DNA of 64,000 nt from Candidatus Kapaibacterium sp. (GTDB lineage Bacteria > Bacteroidota > Ignavibacteria > Kapaibacteriales > UBA2268). The DNA lies in contig JAOABA010000020.1 in the NCBI GenBank assembly GCA_026418625.1, positions 1 through 64,000 on the forward strand, in the 5' to 3' direction. This document shows positions 7,313 to 17,533 of this stretch, one piece after another. The position numbers and the translations under genes were made by a program. Each line of letters opens with the position of its first letter. The stretch's first letter is position 1. A model generated the notes under the pieces. It was not told where the DNA came from. It saw only the letters and a list, made by a program, of their open reading frames with translations, and ran no database searches.

Positions 7313-10300
7313 ATGAAAACAACCACTAAATTTATAATATTCATCAGCATTTTATTATGCTCAACCAAAATTATTCTTTCTCAAGATCCTGTGATATCAT
7401 ATATCATTCCTGATATTATTGCTCCCGGAATGAACTCTTATGTAGAGATCGTTGGACCTTATAATAACAACAATGGATTTGGAAATGATGGTTTTTATAT
7501 GAATAATTCCGGCGACAGCGTTAGGGTTGTTCCCCTTAACCTATCAGATACGAACAAAATAATTTTTGGACCTGCAATTGTAACTTGGAATGGCAGATTA
7601 ATTTCAACTCAGGTTTTTGCTAAACCAAATCTTAATCCAAACTCAAGTTATTGGGCAGAACTAAATCAAGAATGGAGAATTCCAGTCCGAGTTATTGTGC
7701 AAAGGCAATCAAGACTTTTCTCAAATGTGGATACTATATATATTGTAAAACCTGCAACTATAGGTGATTTGAATGGAAATACCAATAAAGTATTTGGAGA
7801 TGGAAATTTACCAAGACGATCGAGGAGAGGAGCAATAATAGCTGATTCAATCATATTGAGTGATGCTCCTTATACTGTCTCTACAATTGATTGCGACCCC
7901 TACGTAGCTGGCAATCAGGGTTATTTGCCATTTATACTTATCTCGAAAGGAAAAATAACTGGAAATCAACGAAATTCTGGAATAAATGTCAATGGTGGCG
8001 TTGGTCAAACTCAAAATGCCGGTCCCGGTGGAGGAGGTGGTGGGGGGAATTTCTGCGATGGCAGTCTAATAAATCCTTTAATTGGCAGTAACGGAGGAGA
8101 TGGTTTCACTGGTGGAGGACCCGGTGGAAGGAATGCTGCTGCTGGAGGAACTAATGCTTATCAAAGTTATGGCTCAGGAACTGGAAGCAGTGGAGCAAGT
8201 CTGAACGGTGTGCCACCACCTACTTTAGGATGGTATGAATCTTCCGGTGGCGGGACTGGTCATCCCTTTGGTTTATCAGGCTTTGGGTGTGTTAATGGAG
8301 AAAGCTGTAGTCCAGATGGAGGTTATGGAGGTGGCAGTGGTTACAGGCAAAATTCAAACGGAGGGAGCGGTGGTTATATAACTGCCGGACTTCCATCATT
8401 CGGCTCTTTAATCAATGGAGGACAAATACATGGTAATCCACAGGGAGTTCCTATTGCTGGTGGTTCTGGTGGAGCAAGCGGCAACCCACAAGCTATACAT
8501 TCTTGTTCTGGCTCTGGTGGTGGCGGCGGAGGAGCAATTAGAGTGTTCTCGAGGCTTCAAGTTGATAATTTAAAACTAAACGCCAATGGTGCCAATGGTG
8601 CTTCAAGCTCAAACGGTTCCGGAGGTGCTGGTTCCGGAGGATATGTTTCTGTTCAATCTAAGCTTGGAATTATTAGAGATACTGTTTCAGCGATAGGTGG
8701 TTCTGGTGGGGGAGTTGGTTTGGTTCTATTCGATTCACCTTCATTCAATAATCTCTCTTTTCAACCACCTATATCAAATTTCACGAGGGGCATTACAACC
8801 GATACAACAACTTTTATCCGAAAGAAATTTACTATAACTGGTAGTAAAAATCAATATGCCAGTTCAGTTCAAATTTATATAAAACCAGAAAGAGGCAATT
8901 GGTATTTGGACACAAATTTTACCGGACTTCAAAATATTACAAATTGGTCAAAAGAAATAACTATTGATGGAAATGACTCTCTTTATTTTCTTGTTGCTGT
9001 GCAGGATTTTGATTCTTCATTTACAAGCCAGTATTTTACATTCCATAGATATACAACCTCACAGGCTTCAGCAAATATTTTGAATTTGATGAAATACCCT
9101 GATATTACTGGTGATACTTTAAGAAAACTAAGAATATTTAGCTGCCCTGACAGTGAGGTTCTGGATAATGCAACGATTAAAAATGTCGGAACAGCACCTT
9201 TGGTTCTTGAAATGGGTAATGCGACATTTAAAAAAGGTAATGTTGGTTTTTCTCTTGTTTCGCCAAGAAGTCAGATATCTGTCTATCCAAAGGATTCGAT
9301 TAAAATTGCTGTGAAATTTGTTTATAAGCAAGGACAATTTGGCATTATCAGGGACACATTAGAATTTATGCATAATGACGGTGTTTCCCCGAGTCGTCCT
9401 TGGAGAATCGCTTACGAAGTTCAGATTGATTCCTTATATTTTGAAACTTATAATTCCGATTTAACTAGAAAAGTTGATACAGTTGATTTCGGTTCTCTTT
9501 GTTTAAGTTCAAATCAGGAAGTATTATTAAATATCAAAAATTTATCAATCATACCACTTGACTATGAACAGCCTCAATTTGAGAATAATGTTAGTTTTAG
9601 TGGCTCTTTAACTAATTCTGATAACGTTCCCCCACAGCAGTCCGCTGAATTAAGAGTAAGATTCTCACCTAAACAGGAAGGTTTAATAATTTCGAAATTG
9701 TTCATTAAAAGTAAGCAATGTCCCACATTAATTGATACAATCTTACTGCGAGGGTTTGCTGTAAAAATTGACATCCCAACAGAAAAACCAATAACAAATA
9801 ATATTGATACCCTTGATTTTGGGAATGTATGCCTCAATCAATCTAAGTCACTTGATTTTATTTTCAGAAATAGATCAAATATTGATGTAACTTTACAGAA
9901 TTTACTAATTACTCAAAGCCCTGAGCATTTTTCAACTGAAAATATTTCAAAAAGAAGTTTACGGATAAATGACACTTCGCTTTCGAGCATCATATTTAGT
10001 CCTAAAAGAACCGGTTTCATCCAAGGGAGATTAGTTTATAATACTACAAATTGCCCTGATACTTATGATACTTTAATATTAATTGGTAGAGGTGTGGTAA
10101 GTAAGCTCACTTTCACCAATAGCGGAACATTTGGAAGCGTAAAAGTCGGCAATAAAGAGATAATTGAACTATACTTAACCAATGAAGATGAAGGGGATGT
10201 GTATATTGAGTCATTGCCAACATTACCTCCCCCATTCAGGTTTATCAGTGCAACACCTCCTCCACCTACAATTTTGCAAAAAAATCAAGTAATGACAATT

Positions 10301-12418
10301 CGTATTGAATTTGAGCCACAATCCGAAGGACTCTTTACTTTCAATTATAAAGTGTTTTCAGTTGATAAAAACTATGCGTGTTACGATACAGCAGAAGTCT
10401 TGTTGAATGGAGTCGGGACGACATCACAAGTTCAGGTGAGTGCTGATTCCGTCTATTTCGGCAGGGTTCTATGGTGTCAAAACATTCAGGATTCAATTTT
10501 TATCAAAAATGGTGGCTCTGCTCCTTTCAAATTGAAAAAACCTGCTCGAATCGAAGGAAAAGACAAAGATAATTTTACAATTGCCTCCGAACCTCTTTCA
10601 ATTGATGTAATGCCCGGCGAGTCGAAGTATTATTACATTCGTTTCTGGGGACAACCCGGACCAGATGGAATGAAAGAAGCTTTACTGATTATTGAAACTG
10701 AAGATCCCCAAAAACCAGAGATAAGGATAAAGCTTACCGGATTTATTGAAAAGCTCAATATTACATTCACTCCAACTCAGTTGGAATTTACTACATTAGC
10801 CTTAACCGATTCAGAGAAACAGACAGTTAGAGTTACTAATCGAGGCACTTTCCGCAGACATATTTATGCTGTAACAAGTAGTGATAATCAATTTACAGTT
10901 CAACCACAAGTGGCTGATCTTGATGCAGGTGGATTTGCAGATTTTGAAGTAACATTTTCGCCCACTATGGTAGGCAATTTTAATAGTTTCTTATTATTTA
11001 GATTTGATACACCTTGCTCTGATACTATTTCTATGATAGCCAGAGGTGGGGGGACTGATGGAGAATACAACTATACGAAAAATCTAAATTATGGGATTAT
11101 TGCTAATTGCGAAGAAATAATTGATAGTATCAGAATTATCTCCTTTTTGCCTGACGCTCAACTTGATACTATGTTCATAACCGGAAATGATGCCTCCTTG
11201 TTCAGGTTTGTAAATGATATTACCTTCCCTTATGTGTTTAGAGGAAGAGAGCCTTTAATTAGATATATAGCATTTAATCCAAATCGAGCTACTGAGGGGA
11301 TTAAAATTGCTCAGGTAATTTCCAAAGCTTCTTTCAAAACAATCAAAAAAGATTTGGTAACTGATCTTACTGGTGAAGTTAATTTTCCCGCTTCTGTAAA
11401 CCCAAATCCTGTTAATTTTGGTTCTGTAATTATAAATTCAAGCGGTCAGAATCGAGTTTCTATTACAAATATTAGTAATAGAGCTTTCAGGATAAAGGAA
11501 ATACTTCCATTGACTTTGCCGCTTATTTTTACATACTCTCCTGATTTAAAGAATTATCAGTTAAATCCGGGAAATTCAGTTGATATAAATATCACATTCA
11601 CTCCAATTTCCGAAATTCAATACACAGATTTTCTTAAAGTTGTTCTTGAATTTACAAATTGCGAGGATACACTATCTGTAAATATTCAAGGGAAAGGGGC
11701 ACCTCCGGTTTCAGCCGCTATAATTCTTCCAGAATTAGTTGTTGAACCAACTTTAAGAGGTTTCAAATTACCCGTTAAAGCTATTATAACACAAGCAGTT
11801 AATCAATCGGTCAAAGCAAATTTAAAGGCAACTTTCTCTTACCGAAAAAATCTGCTTTTTGTCAATTCAATTACAAAAGGCAGAATTGAAAAGAAGGATG
11901 TTGTTGGTGATTTTGTTAATCTAAGTTTCAGCATTGACTCAGTTGAATTTCGAACTGACACAGCGCTTGTTACGGAATTTATTTGCGATGCTTTGCTCGG
12001 AGATGTAGAATTCACTGATTTGTTGTGGATTGAAATCAAATTCGAACCTATTAATGTAATAGGTAAACTGGATACCGTTAATGGTAGATTAACGAACATT
12101 ATCTGTAAAGAGGGTGGCAACCGTTTGGTTAAAAATGTTAATCCTGTTGATATTAAAATAACTCCTAATCCATCTGACGGTGTTTTCGAAATTGAGATAA
12201 GTTATATTGAAAAAGGGACATATAATGTATATATCTCTGACGAAAAGGGCAAACAAACGCCTATCAACACATTCCATTCAAGTAATGAAAAGGAGCTTGG
12301 GCTTTTCCCAAATCATAAATTTACGGTTGATTTGTCGAATTTTTCATCAGGTATTTATTTCATAATTTTGAAAACACCTGAAATGGTGAAAGTAAAAAAA
12401 TTGTTTTTAATTAAGTAG
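7313..12418 (+). CDS. Giant T9SS-secreted protein with Gly-rich region and HYDIN-like repeats
   Basis: The protein has 1701 aa. It has a signal peptide (about 1-24, ending LSQ). A strongly Gly/Ser/Asn-rich region at about 225-470 contains many GGxGG and SGGxG runs. From about 600 to 1500 it has repeated ~100-residue beta-sandwich units of the ASPM-SPD2-HYDIN/choice-of-anchor type (VDFGSLCL, LDFGNVCL, VYFGRVLW, VNFGSVII, each followed by a conserved FSP or FNP turn). The last ~95 residues are a type A T9SS sorting domain (ITPNPSDG, then SGIYFIIL, ending KKLFLIK). It is probably an extracellular, surface-attached structural or adhesion protein. The 146 bp upstream should hold its promoter. It is followed after 10 bp by a second T9SS cargo gene. 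Confidence 0.82.
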   Translation: MKTTTKFIIFISILLCSTKIILSQDPVISYIIPDIIAPGMNSYVEIVGPYNNNNGFGNDGFYMNNSGDSVRVVPLNLSDTNKIIFGPAIVTWNGRLISTQVFAKPNLNPNSSYWAELNQEWRIPVRVIVQRQSRLFSNVDTIYIVKPATIGDLNGNTNKVFGDGNLPRRSRRGAIIADSIILSDAPYTVSTIDCDPYVAGNQGYLPFILISKGKITGNQRNSGINVNGGVGQTQNAGPGGGGGGGNFCDGSLINPLIGSNGGDGFTGGGPGGRNAAAGGTNAYQSYGSGTGSSGASLNGVPPPTLGWYESSGGGTGHPFGLSGFGCVNGESCSPDGGYGGGSGYRQNSNGGSGGYITAGLPSFGSLINGGQIHGNPQGVPIAGGSGGASGNPQAIHSCSGSGGGGGGAIRVFSRLQVDNLKLNANGANGASSSNGSGGAGSGGYVSVQSKLGIIRDTVSAIGGSGGGVGLVLFDSPSFNNLSFQPPISNFTRGITTDTTTFIRKKFTITGSKNQYASSVQIYIKPERGNWYLDTNFTGLQNITNWSKEITIDGNDSLYFLVAVQDFDSSFTSQYFTFHRYTTSQASANILNLMKYPDITGDTLRKLRIFSCPDSEVLDNATIKNVGTAPLVLEMGNATFKKGNVGFSLVSPRSQISVYPKDSIKIAVKFVYKQGQFGIIRDTLEFMHNDGVSPSRPWRIAYEVQIDSLYFETYNSDLTRKVDTVDFGSLCLSSNQEVLLNIKNLSIIPLDYEQPQFENNVSFSGSLTNSDNVPPQQSAELRVRFSPKQEGLIISKLFIKSKQCPTLIDTILLRGFAVKIDIPTEKPITNNIDTLDFGNVCLNQSKSLDFIFRNRSNIDVTLQNLLITQSPEHFSTENISKRSLRINDTSLSSIIFSPKRTGFIQGRLVYNTTNCPDTYDTLILIGRGVVSKLTFTNSGTFGSVKVGNKEIIELYLTNEDEGDVYIESLPTLPPPFRFISATPPPPTILQKNQVMTIRIEFEPQSEGLFTFNYKVFSVDKNYACYDTAEVLLNGVGTTSQVQVSADSVYFGRVLWCQNIQDSIFIKNGGSAPFKLKKPARIEGKDKDNFTIASEPLSIDVMPGESKYYYIRFWGQPGPDGMKEALLIIETEDPQKPEIRIKLTGFIEKLNITFTPTQLEFTTLALTDSEKQTVRVTNRGTFRRHIYAVTSSDNQFTVQPQVADLDAGGFADFEVTFSPTMVGNFNSFLLFRFDTPCSDTISMIARGGGTDGEYNYTKNLNYGIIANCEEIIDSIRIISFLPDAQLDTMFITGNDASLFRFVNDITFPYVFRGREPLIRYIAFNPNRATEGIKIAQVISKASFKTIKKDLVTDLTGEVNFPASVNPNPVNFGSVIINSSGQNRVSITNISNRAFRIKEILPLTLPLIFTYSPDLKNYQLNPGNSVDINITFTPISEIQYTDFLKVVLEFTNCEDTLSVNIQGKGAPPVSAAIILPELVVEPTLRGFKLPVKAIITQAVNQSVKANLKATFSYRKNLLFVNSITKGRIEKKDVVGDFVNLSFSIDSVEFRTDTALVTEFICDALLGDVEFTDLLWIEIKFEPINVIGKLDTVNGRLTNIICKEGGNRLVKNVNPVDIKITPNPSDGVFEIEISYIEKGTYNVYISDEKGKQTPINTFHSSNEKELGLFPNHKFTVDLSNFSSGIYFIILKTPEMVKVKKLFLIK

Positions 12419-12428
12419 AAGAAAATTA

Positions 12429-15400
12429 TTGAAAAGATATAGAAATTTTAAAAATATAAGGAAATTACCCAACTCAAATAAAATATTGAAATTTATAGTT
12501 CTGATTTTTATAGTCCTTTGCATTAATGAAACAGCTCTTGCCTATAAAAATCTGGCTAAGGGGACTGAATTCTGGTTTGTGTTTGTCAATCGTGGGTTCA
12601 ATGGTAAATTGATGATTTGTTCCGAAAAAGCAAATTCAGGAACTGTATCAATGCCCCATCAAAATTGGTCTGAATCATTTACCGTTGATTCTAATTCTTG
12701 CACAAGTGTTGTTATTCCTAATCTTTACTATCATTTGCATTATAATCGCTTTACAATAGAAAAAAATGGTATTTATTTAAAAACTAAAGAACCAGTTACA
12801 GTTTTTTCCTCAGAGGAATCACACCTTGGAGACCACACTCTAATTTTACCGGTTTATGCAACCGGAACTGACTACGTTATTTCAACTTATGATATTGGAA
12901 CACTAAAAAATGATAGTAATATTGACAATGCTTTTATTATAGTTTCAGGTTATGATAATAATCAGATAGAAATATCCCCGAAGGTTCGATATCTAAATGC
13001 AAGAGATACCATATTAGCTTCATTTAGAATCACGCTTAATAAAGGTGAAACATATATTTATAGCGATCAGGGAGACCTGACAGGCTCTCGTGTAAGATGT
13101 CTCGATCCCTCAAAACCTATTTCTATCTTTGCAGGGAATTATAACACAGTGATTGATTCCAGTTGTTACGACCCTAAAGAAGGAAATGATCCAATATGGG
13201 ATCAGGTTTATCCAACGGAATCAATGGATAATGAGTTTGCTTTTGTCCCGTTTAAATATCTTAATAATGGAAATATTGCTCGAATTATCTCACTCGAAAA
13301 CAATAACAATATCAGCATTAACAATAGGATTATTAAAACATTAAATGAAAGAGAATATTTCGATACTCTCTTATTCAACCCATCAACAATAAAAGCTAAT
13401 AAGAAAATTTCTGTTGTTCAATTTTCACGCAATAAGGACTGTAATTATCCAAAAGTCAACAGGGATATAGTTGGGGATCCTTCAATGCTGAACCTTCTTC
13501 CTGCTAAGGCTATGTTCACAGGAAATGTTACATTCAAGACCGTTGCACTTGGTTTTGATAATATTAAAAGGCACTGCCTAAATATCATAACTCATTCAAG
13601 AAACATTAACCAAATCTTTTTGGATAGTTTGAACATTAGGAATTTTTTCAAACCTTTGCCGGGCAATTCAAATTATTATTATGCTCAGGTTGATATTGAG
13701 GAAGGTGTTCATAATATCTACTCATCAGCAATGTATCTTGCATATCTATATGGTTTTTCTGGATATGGCTTAAATTATGAGTGGGATGGAGGTTATTCCT
13801 TATCCGTTGGTTATGGAGCAAATCTAACATATTTCAAAACAGAGCCGGAAAATCCAATTTGCGCTCAAACACCAATTGAATTCACTGCTATCACACCTGA
13901 GGAGGTAAAATATTGGGAGTGGGTAATCGATGACAGCATCCGTTTATTTGGGAAAAAAGTCTACTATGAATTTCCAAAATCAGGAACATACACTGTTTCT
14001 TTGTATTCTAAATTGGATTCGAGCGACTCTGAGCCTTGGGATATGTTTCAGGAGGAAATAACAGTGATACCCTTCACCAAACCAGAAATTAAAACTAATC
14101 CTCCCGACAAAAAAATTATTTGCAGGGGAGAAAGCCTTGTGTTATATCTAGATAATAAATATTATACTTACCGGTGGTCAACCGGAGAAACTTCCCCTTC
14201 GATAGTAGTCAGAAGGGGAGGAATATATACTGTTATTGTTACTTCTAATAACGGCTGTGTCGGAAAAGCAAATATCGAAATCGAAGAATATAAAACCGAA
14301 AAACCTTTTGTTGAGTTAATCGGAGATAACCCTTTTTGCGAGGGTGATAGTGTGATTTTGAAAGTTCGTCAGAACTTTATTAGCTATAAATGGAGCAATG
14401 GCGAAACGACACCTTCGATTGTTATCAAAAAGCCGATTAGTATTTATGTTACAGCAATTGATAGCAATGGATGTAGCGTTAGTTCTGATATTATTGAAAT
14501 CAAAGGTTACAGCAGGCCTAAACCTCAAATTGACGGACCGGATGCAGTTTATAGCAATTTCACAGCAAGATACAAAATAGATAGTTTAAAAAATACAAAA
14601 ATCAAATGGTCTGCAACCAATGGGACAATAATAGGAAGAGATGACTCTAATGTAGTTGATATTACTTGGATAAATTTTGGAACGGGCATTGTCGAAGTTT
14701 GGCAAACCGACACAATAACTAAATGCGAGGGGTATGATAAGCTTTTAATAACAATAGATTCGAGCTTAAAACCCAAAATTACACCAAGTAATTTTGTGCT
14801 TTGCGAAGGCTCATATATTACCTTATCGGCTACGGCAGGTTTTGAAAGTTATAAATGGAATACAGGTGAATCAACACGGGAAATTATCGTGGATAAGCCC
14901 GGTAAATACTTTGTTACTGTTACTAATAAGCAAGGTTCGAAAGGTAATTCTGATACTTTAAATATAATTTTGGTTAAAAATCCCAAACCAATTATATCAG
15001 GGCAGGATAAAATTTGTAATGGTGAAACCGCAGATTTGATTTGCCTTCAGAAATTTTCAAGCTATCTTTGGAATACAGGCGATACAACCCAAACCATTAC
15101 TGTTGTTAAGCCCGGAGATTATGAATTAACAGTCATTGACTCTAATAATTGTATTGGCAAAGCTATTTTTAAAGTTGAGCTGATTTCTTCCGGATTAGCA
15201 GGTTATTCTGATTATGATTTTGGAAATGTTATCTTGAAGCATAATAAGACCTTTAAGATGGATTTAATTAATTCATCAACTGAAAACATTAAAATAGAGA
15301 AAATTGAACTTAAAAATATATCAAATGATGCTTTCAAGATAATAAACAATATCAATTATCCTTTGGTATTATCTTCAAAAGAGCAACTAACTCTTGAAAT

Positions 15401-16211
15401 TGAATTTTTACCATTGATTGAAAAATTTTATCAAGACAGTCTTATAATCACACTTAGTCAGCCTTGCAAAGAAATAATTAATTTATATTTATCTGGCTAT
15501 GGGATTGATAAAATACCTGTAATGTTTGTGCTTCCCGATACAACAGCTAAAATTGGTGATGAAAATTTTTCAATACCTGTTTTAGCTCATTTGGAGACAG
15601 ATACCGTTATTAACAAGAACATTAAAATTACTTATGAGGTGATTTTCAATTCGCATTATTTCCTACCCGAAAGTGTTTCTTCAGGAAAGATAATTTCTAA
15701 TAATTTAAACCAAAATTTAAGAATTGTAAAAATTGAAAGTGACGTTTCAAGACTTGAGAAAAAGCCTTTGATAATCAATTATATCAAAGGGAAGGTTCTC
15801 GTTGGTGGTCCCCAAAAAGGTTTATTGAAATTTGGGGAAATCTCTTTTTCTGATAGCACTCTTTATCCTGAAATAACTGAAGGGGGACTTAAAATTGAGG
15901 GCGTATGCCAGCATTCTCTGAATGACTTTGAACTGACAACCGGAACAAGTATTAATTTTAATTCAACCGTTATTGATAACGATTTAGAATTTTTCATTAG
16001 AAGTAATGAAAATGGTGTATTTCAATTCAGAATTTTTGATATTAATGGACAGGAAATAATAAATTCTGTATGGCAGAGGAATTCTCAATCAATTAATATA
16101 GAAGAAAAGAGGTTTAATTTTGATTGGAGCAAACATCCATCCGGATATTATCTTCTTATAGTCGTTACACCCGAAAGAAGCATAGGAAAATCTTTCTTGA
16201 AGGTTAAATAA
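12429..16211 (+). CDS. Giant T9SS-secreted protein with IgGFc-binding-like and PKD/Ig-like domains
   Basis: The protein has 1260 aa and starts at a TTG 10 bp after the previous stop; no in-frame ATG precedes the hydrophobic signal segment (about 15-38). The N-terminal ~440 residues (opening KGTEFWFVFV) resemble the IgGFc-binding N-terminal domain found in T9SS cargo. A PKD-like domain spans about 470-549. At least four Ig-like modules follow, each with the core W-S/N-T/N-G-E/D-T/S (W583, W655, W810, W881) and an ending like GxYxVTV. A HYDIN-like segment (YDFGNVIL) spans about 915-1010. The tail matches a T9SS sorting domain (FDINGQEI, HPSGYYLL). It is probably co-transcribed with the 1701-aa protein and displayed with it on the surface. 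Confidence 0.78.
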   Translation: MKRYRNFKNIRKLPNSNKILKFIVLIFIVLCINETALAYKNLAKGTEFWFVFVNRGFNGKLMICSEKANSGTVSMPHQNWSESFTVDSNSCTSVVIPNLYYHLHYNRFTIEKNGIYLKTKEPVTVFSSEESHLGDHTLILPVYATGTDYVISTYDIGTLKNDSNIDNAFIIVSGYDNNQIEISPKVRYLNARDTILASFRITLNKGETYIYSDQGDLTGSRVRCLDPSKPISIFAGNYNTVIDSSCYDPKEGNDPIWDQVYPTESMDNEFAFVPFKYLNNGNIARIISLENNNNISINNRIIKTLNEREYFDTLLFNPSTIKANKKISVVQFSRNKDCNYPKVNRDIVGDPSMLNLLPAKAMFTGNVTFKTVALGFDNIKRHCLNIITHSRNINQIFLDSLNIRNFFKPLPGNSNYYYAQVDIEEGVHNIYSSAMYLAYLYGFSGYGLNYEWDGGYSLSVGYGANLTYFKTEPENPICAQTPIEFTAITPEEVKYWEWVIDDSIRLFGKKVYYEFPKSGTYTVSLYSKLDSSDSEPWDMFQEEITVIPFTKPEIKTNPPDKKIICRGESLVLYLDNKYYTYRWSTGETSPSIVVRRGGIYTVIVTSNNGCVGKANIEIEEYKTEKPFVELIGDNPFCEGDSVILKVRQNFISYKWSNGETTPSIVIKKPISIYVTAIDSNGCSVSSDIIEIKGYSRPKPQIDGPDAVYSNFTARYKIDSLKNTKIKWSATNGTIIGRDDSNVVDITWINFGTGIVEVWQTDTITKCEGYDKLLITIDSSLKPKITPSNFVLCEGSYITLSATAGFESYKWNTGESTREIIVDKPGKYFVTVTNKQGSKGNSDTLNIILVKNPKPIISGQDKICNGETADLICLQKFSSYLWNTGDTTQTITVVKPGDYELTVIDSNNCIGKAIFKVELISSGLAGYSDYDFGNVILKHNKTFKMDLINSSTENIKIEKIELKNISNDAFKIINNINYPLVLSSKEQLTLEIEFLPLIEKFYQDSLIITLSQPCKEIINLYLSGYGIDKIPVMFVLPDTTAKIGDENFSIPVLAHLETDTVINKNIKITYEVIFNSHYFLPESVSSGKIISNNLNQNLRIVKIESDVSRLEKKPLIINYIKGKVLVGGPQKGLLKFGEISFSDSTLYPEITEGGLKIEGVCQHSLNDFELTTGTSINFNSTVIDNDLEFFIRSNENGVFQFRIFDINGQEIINSVWQRNSQSINIEEKRFNFDWSKHPSGYYLLIVVTPERSIGKSFLKVK

Positions 16212-16261
16212 TTCTGAACGATTTGAATAAAATTTAATTTACTTTAATGTCTTAGGGTAAC

Positions 16262-16349
16262 TCAAGTTTATCAGTTTCGCGCAGAGCTCGCAGAGAATAT
16301 TTTCTTGAAAATAATGCAAATGATGAACCGCAGAGAACGCAAAGTTATT
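16262..16349 (+). repeat. Direct repeat copy 1 (CGCAGAG-type intergenic repeat)
   Basis: This ~88-bp unit begins TCAAGTTTATCAGTTTC and contains AGCTCGCAGAG (16285-16295), a perfect 7-bp inverted repeat around TT (16298-16313) and a second purine-rich block ending CGCAAAGTTATT. It is nearly identical to copy 2 about 236 bp away, with one substitution in the first ~55 bases and a small indel/substitution patch in the middle. Repeats built on CGCAGAG...CGCAAAG are scattered between genes in several AT-rich bacteria; their function is unknown. Confidence 0.85.
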
Positions 16350-16408
16350 AAACTTGACAAATATAAAATGTTCATTTTAGTCAAAATAAGTTCAAATTTC
16401 TAAAAAAA

Positions 16409-16448
16409 CTCTGCGAGCTTGGCGTGTTATTCTGCGCCCTCTGCGAGA
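16409..16448 (-). repeat. Inverted partial copy of the CGCAGAG-type repeat
   Basis: CTCTGCGAGCT at 16409-16419 is the exact reverse complement of AGCTCGCAGAG in both flanking direct repeats, and a further CTCTGCGAGA follows at 16439-16448. The block could pair with either direct copy in single-stranded nucleic acid. Confidence 0.7.
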
Positions 16449-16497
16449 AATAAATTTTTAAGAGAATTATGTTTATAAAACAGTTGACTTGCTTAAA

Positions 16498-16586
16498 TCA
16501 AGTTTATCAGTTTCACGCAGAGCTCGCAGAGAATATTTTCTTGAAAATAAGAACAAATGATTAACCGCAGAGAACGCAAAGTTATT
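16498..16586 (+). repeat. Direct repeat copy 2 (CGCAGAG-type intergenic repeat)
   Basis: This 89-bp second copy of the unit at 16262-16349 shares the opening TCAAGTTTATCAGTTTC, the AGCTCGCAGAG core (16521-16531), the short TT-centred inverted repeat and the AACCGCAGAGAACGCAAAG end block. It differs by one G/A change in the first half and by the sequence between the hairpin and the end block. Confidence 0.85.
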
Positions 16587-16648
16587 TGCAGTGGTTCCTG
16601 AGTTTAAGTTTATTTTGAAAGAATTTCTAATGATAACAAAAAAATTTA

Positions 16649-17530
16649 TTAATCCTTGGAGTTAATATGTAGCCAAACATTTGCCAAGGACTGAGCTATA
16701 GGAATTATAACGTCTGAATCACTCCAATAACCTAAATGAGCAGCGGGATTCCAACTGCTGAATATGTCTCCTACATTGATTTCCCTGTCAGCTGTTACAG
16801 CTTTATTGTATTCTTCATTAATTGTTTTGAGTGGAAAACCTATTATATCGTCCCTATCATAATAATTAACCCACTCTCCTTTCAAATCAGGATAGTAATT
16901 CTTTAATTTCGGGGAGGGGATGGTTACTGGAAGACCGAATTTTGGATTTTTATATCTCAAAGCCCAAATGGGAAGAGGACATCCAAGAGTGTAAAACAGG
17001 CACAGAGTTTCGAGGCGTTCCAAAGGAGTGTCCGTGCTTTGTTTCTTAACCATTTCAGAAATAAGATGTGGCTTTTGTTCGGAAGCTTGATAATCATAAA
17101 TAAAATTACTTGCTATTACGGTTCCAAGACTATGTGCAATTATGCAAAGTGGAGCAGTTTCTCCGGCAAGACGAGCCAATTTGTGCAATGATTTTGCAAA
17201 CATTGAATGAACGGCATCGTAAGCAAAAGTATCATTTGGAATTTTTACATAAGCAATTGCATCCGCAGCGAAGTCAATCATTAGACGTCTTAAGTTACGG
17301 TAATCGAGAGAGCCTCCCTGCTTTAATCGCTCCCATAGTTCATCTTCGGCATTTTGGAAAACATTTGACCAAAGAACCGGTTCAACTATTAACTCCTTTT
17401 CAGGATTTTTTGATTTTTCTTTAATGCTATAAGTAAACTGTTTTTTTAATTCGAATGTAATTGATTCAGCATAATTTTCTTTTTGCTTTCCAATTCCGTG
17501 AATAATAATACAAGCAACTTTTTTCGACAT
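16649..17530 (-). CDS. Alpha/beta hydrolase (lipase/esterase-like)
   Basis: The protein has 293 aa and no signal peptide, so it is probably cytoplasmic. It opens with the alpha/beta-hydrolase strand and oxyanion segment IIIHGIGKQKE (8-18). The nucleophile elbow is IAHSLG (S134), with Ala replacing the first Gly of GxSxG. D226 or D228 in YDRDD and H265 in PAAHLGYWSD complete a plausible triad. The arrangement is like bacterial lipase-type hydrolases of unknown substrate. It lies 3 bp after the membrane-anchored protein gene and is probably co-transcribed with it. Confidence 0.7.
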   Translation of the reverse strand: MSKKVACIIIHGIGKQKENYAESITFELKKQFTYSIKEKSKNPEKELIVEPVLWSNVFQNAEDELWERLKQGGSLDYRNLRRLMIDFAADAIAYVKIPNDTFAYDAVHSMFAKSLHKLARLAGETAPLCIIAHSLGTVIASNFIYDYQASEQKPHLISEMVKKQSTDTPLERLETLCLFYTLGCPLPIWALRYKNPKFGLPVTIPSPKLKNYYPDLKGEWVNYYDRDDIIGFPLKTINEEYNKAVTADREINVGDIFSSWNPAAHLGYWSDSDVIIPIAQSLANVWLHINSKD

Positions 17531-17533
17531 AAT

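Larger units (their letters stand above)
16212..16648. other. Intergenic region with repeats, no gene seen
   Basis: This 437-bp gap separates a plus-strand stop from a minus-strand stop. I found no credible coding frame. It holds two ~88-bp direct repeats and a related inverted block between them, annotated separately. As the meeting point of convergent genes it should end transcription from both sides. Confidence 0.7.

Noticed and set aside
7891-8091. Small Trp/Arg/Lys-rich reading frame within the Gly-rich region
   Set aside because: It is a frame shadow of GGN codons of the 1701-aa protein; no start signal or independent support.
16262-16586. Possible CRISPR array from repeated CGCAGAG units
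   Set aside because: Only two long copies about 236 bp apart, with no regular spacers and no cas genes; treated as intergenic repeats.
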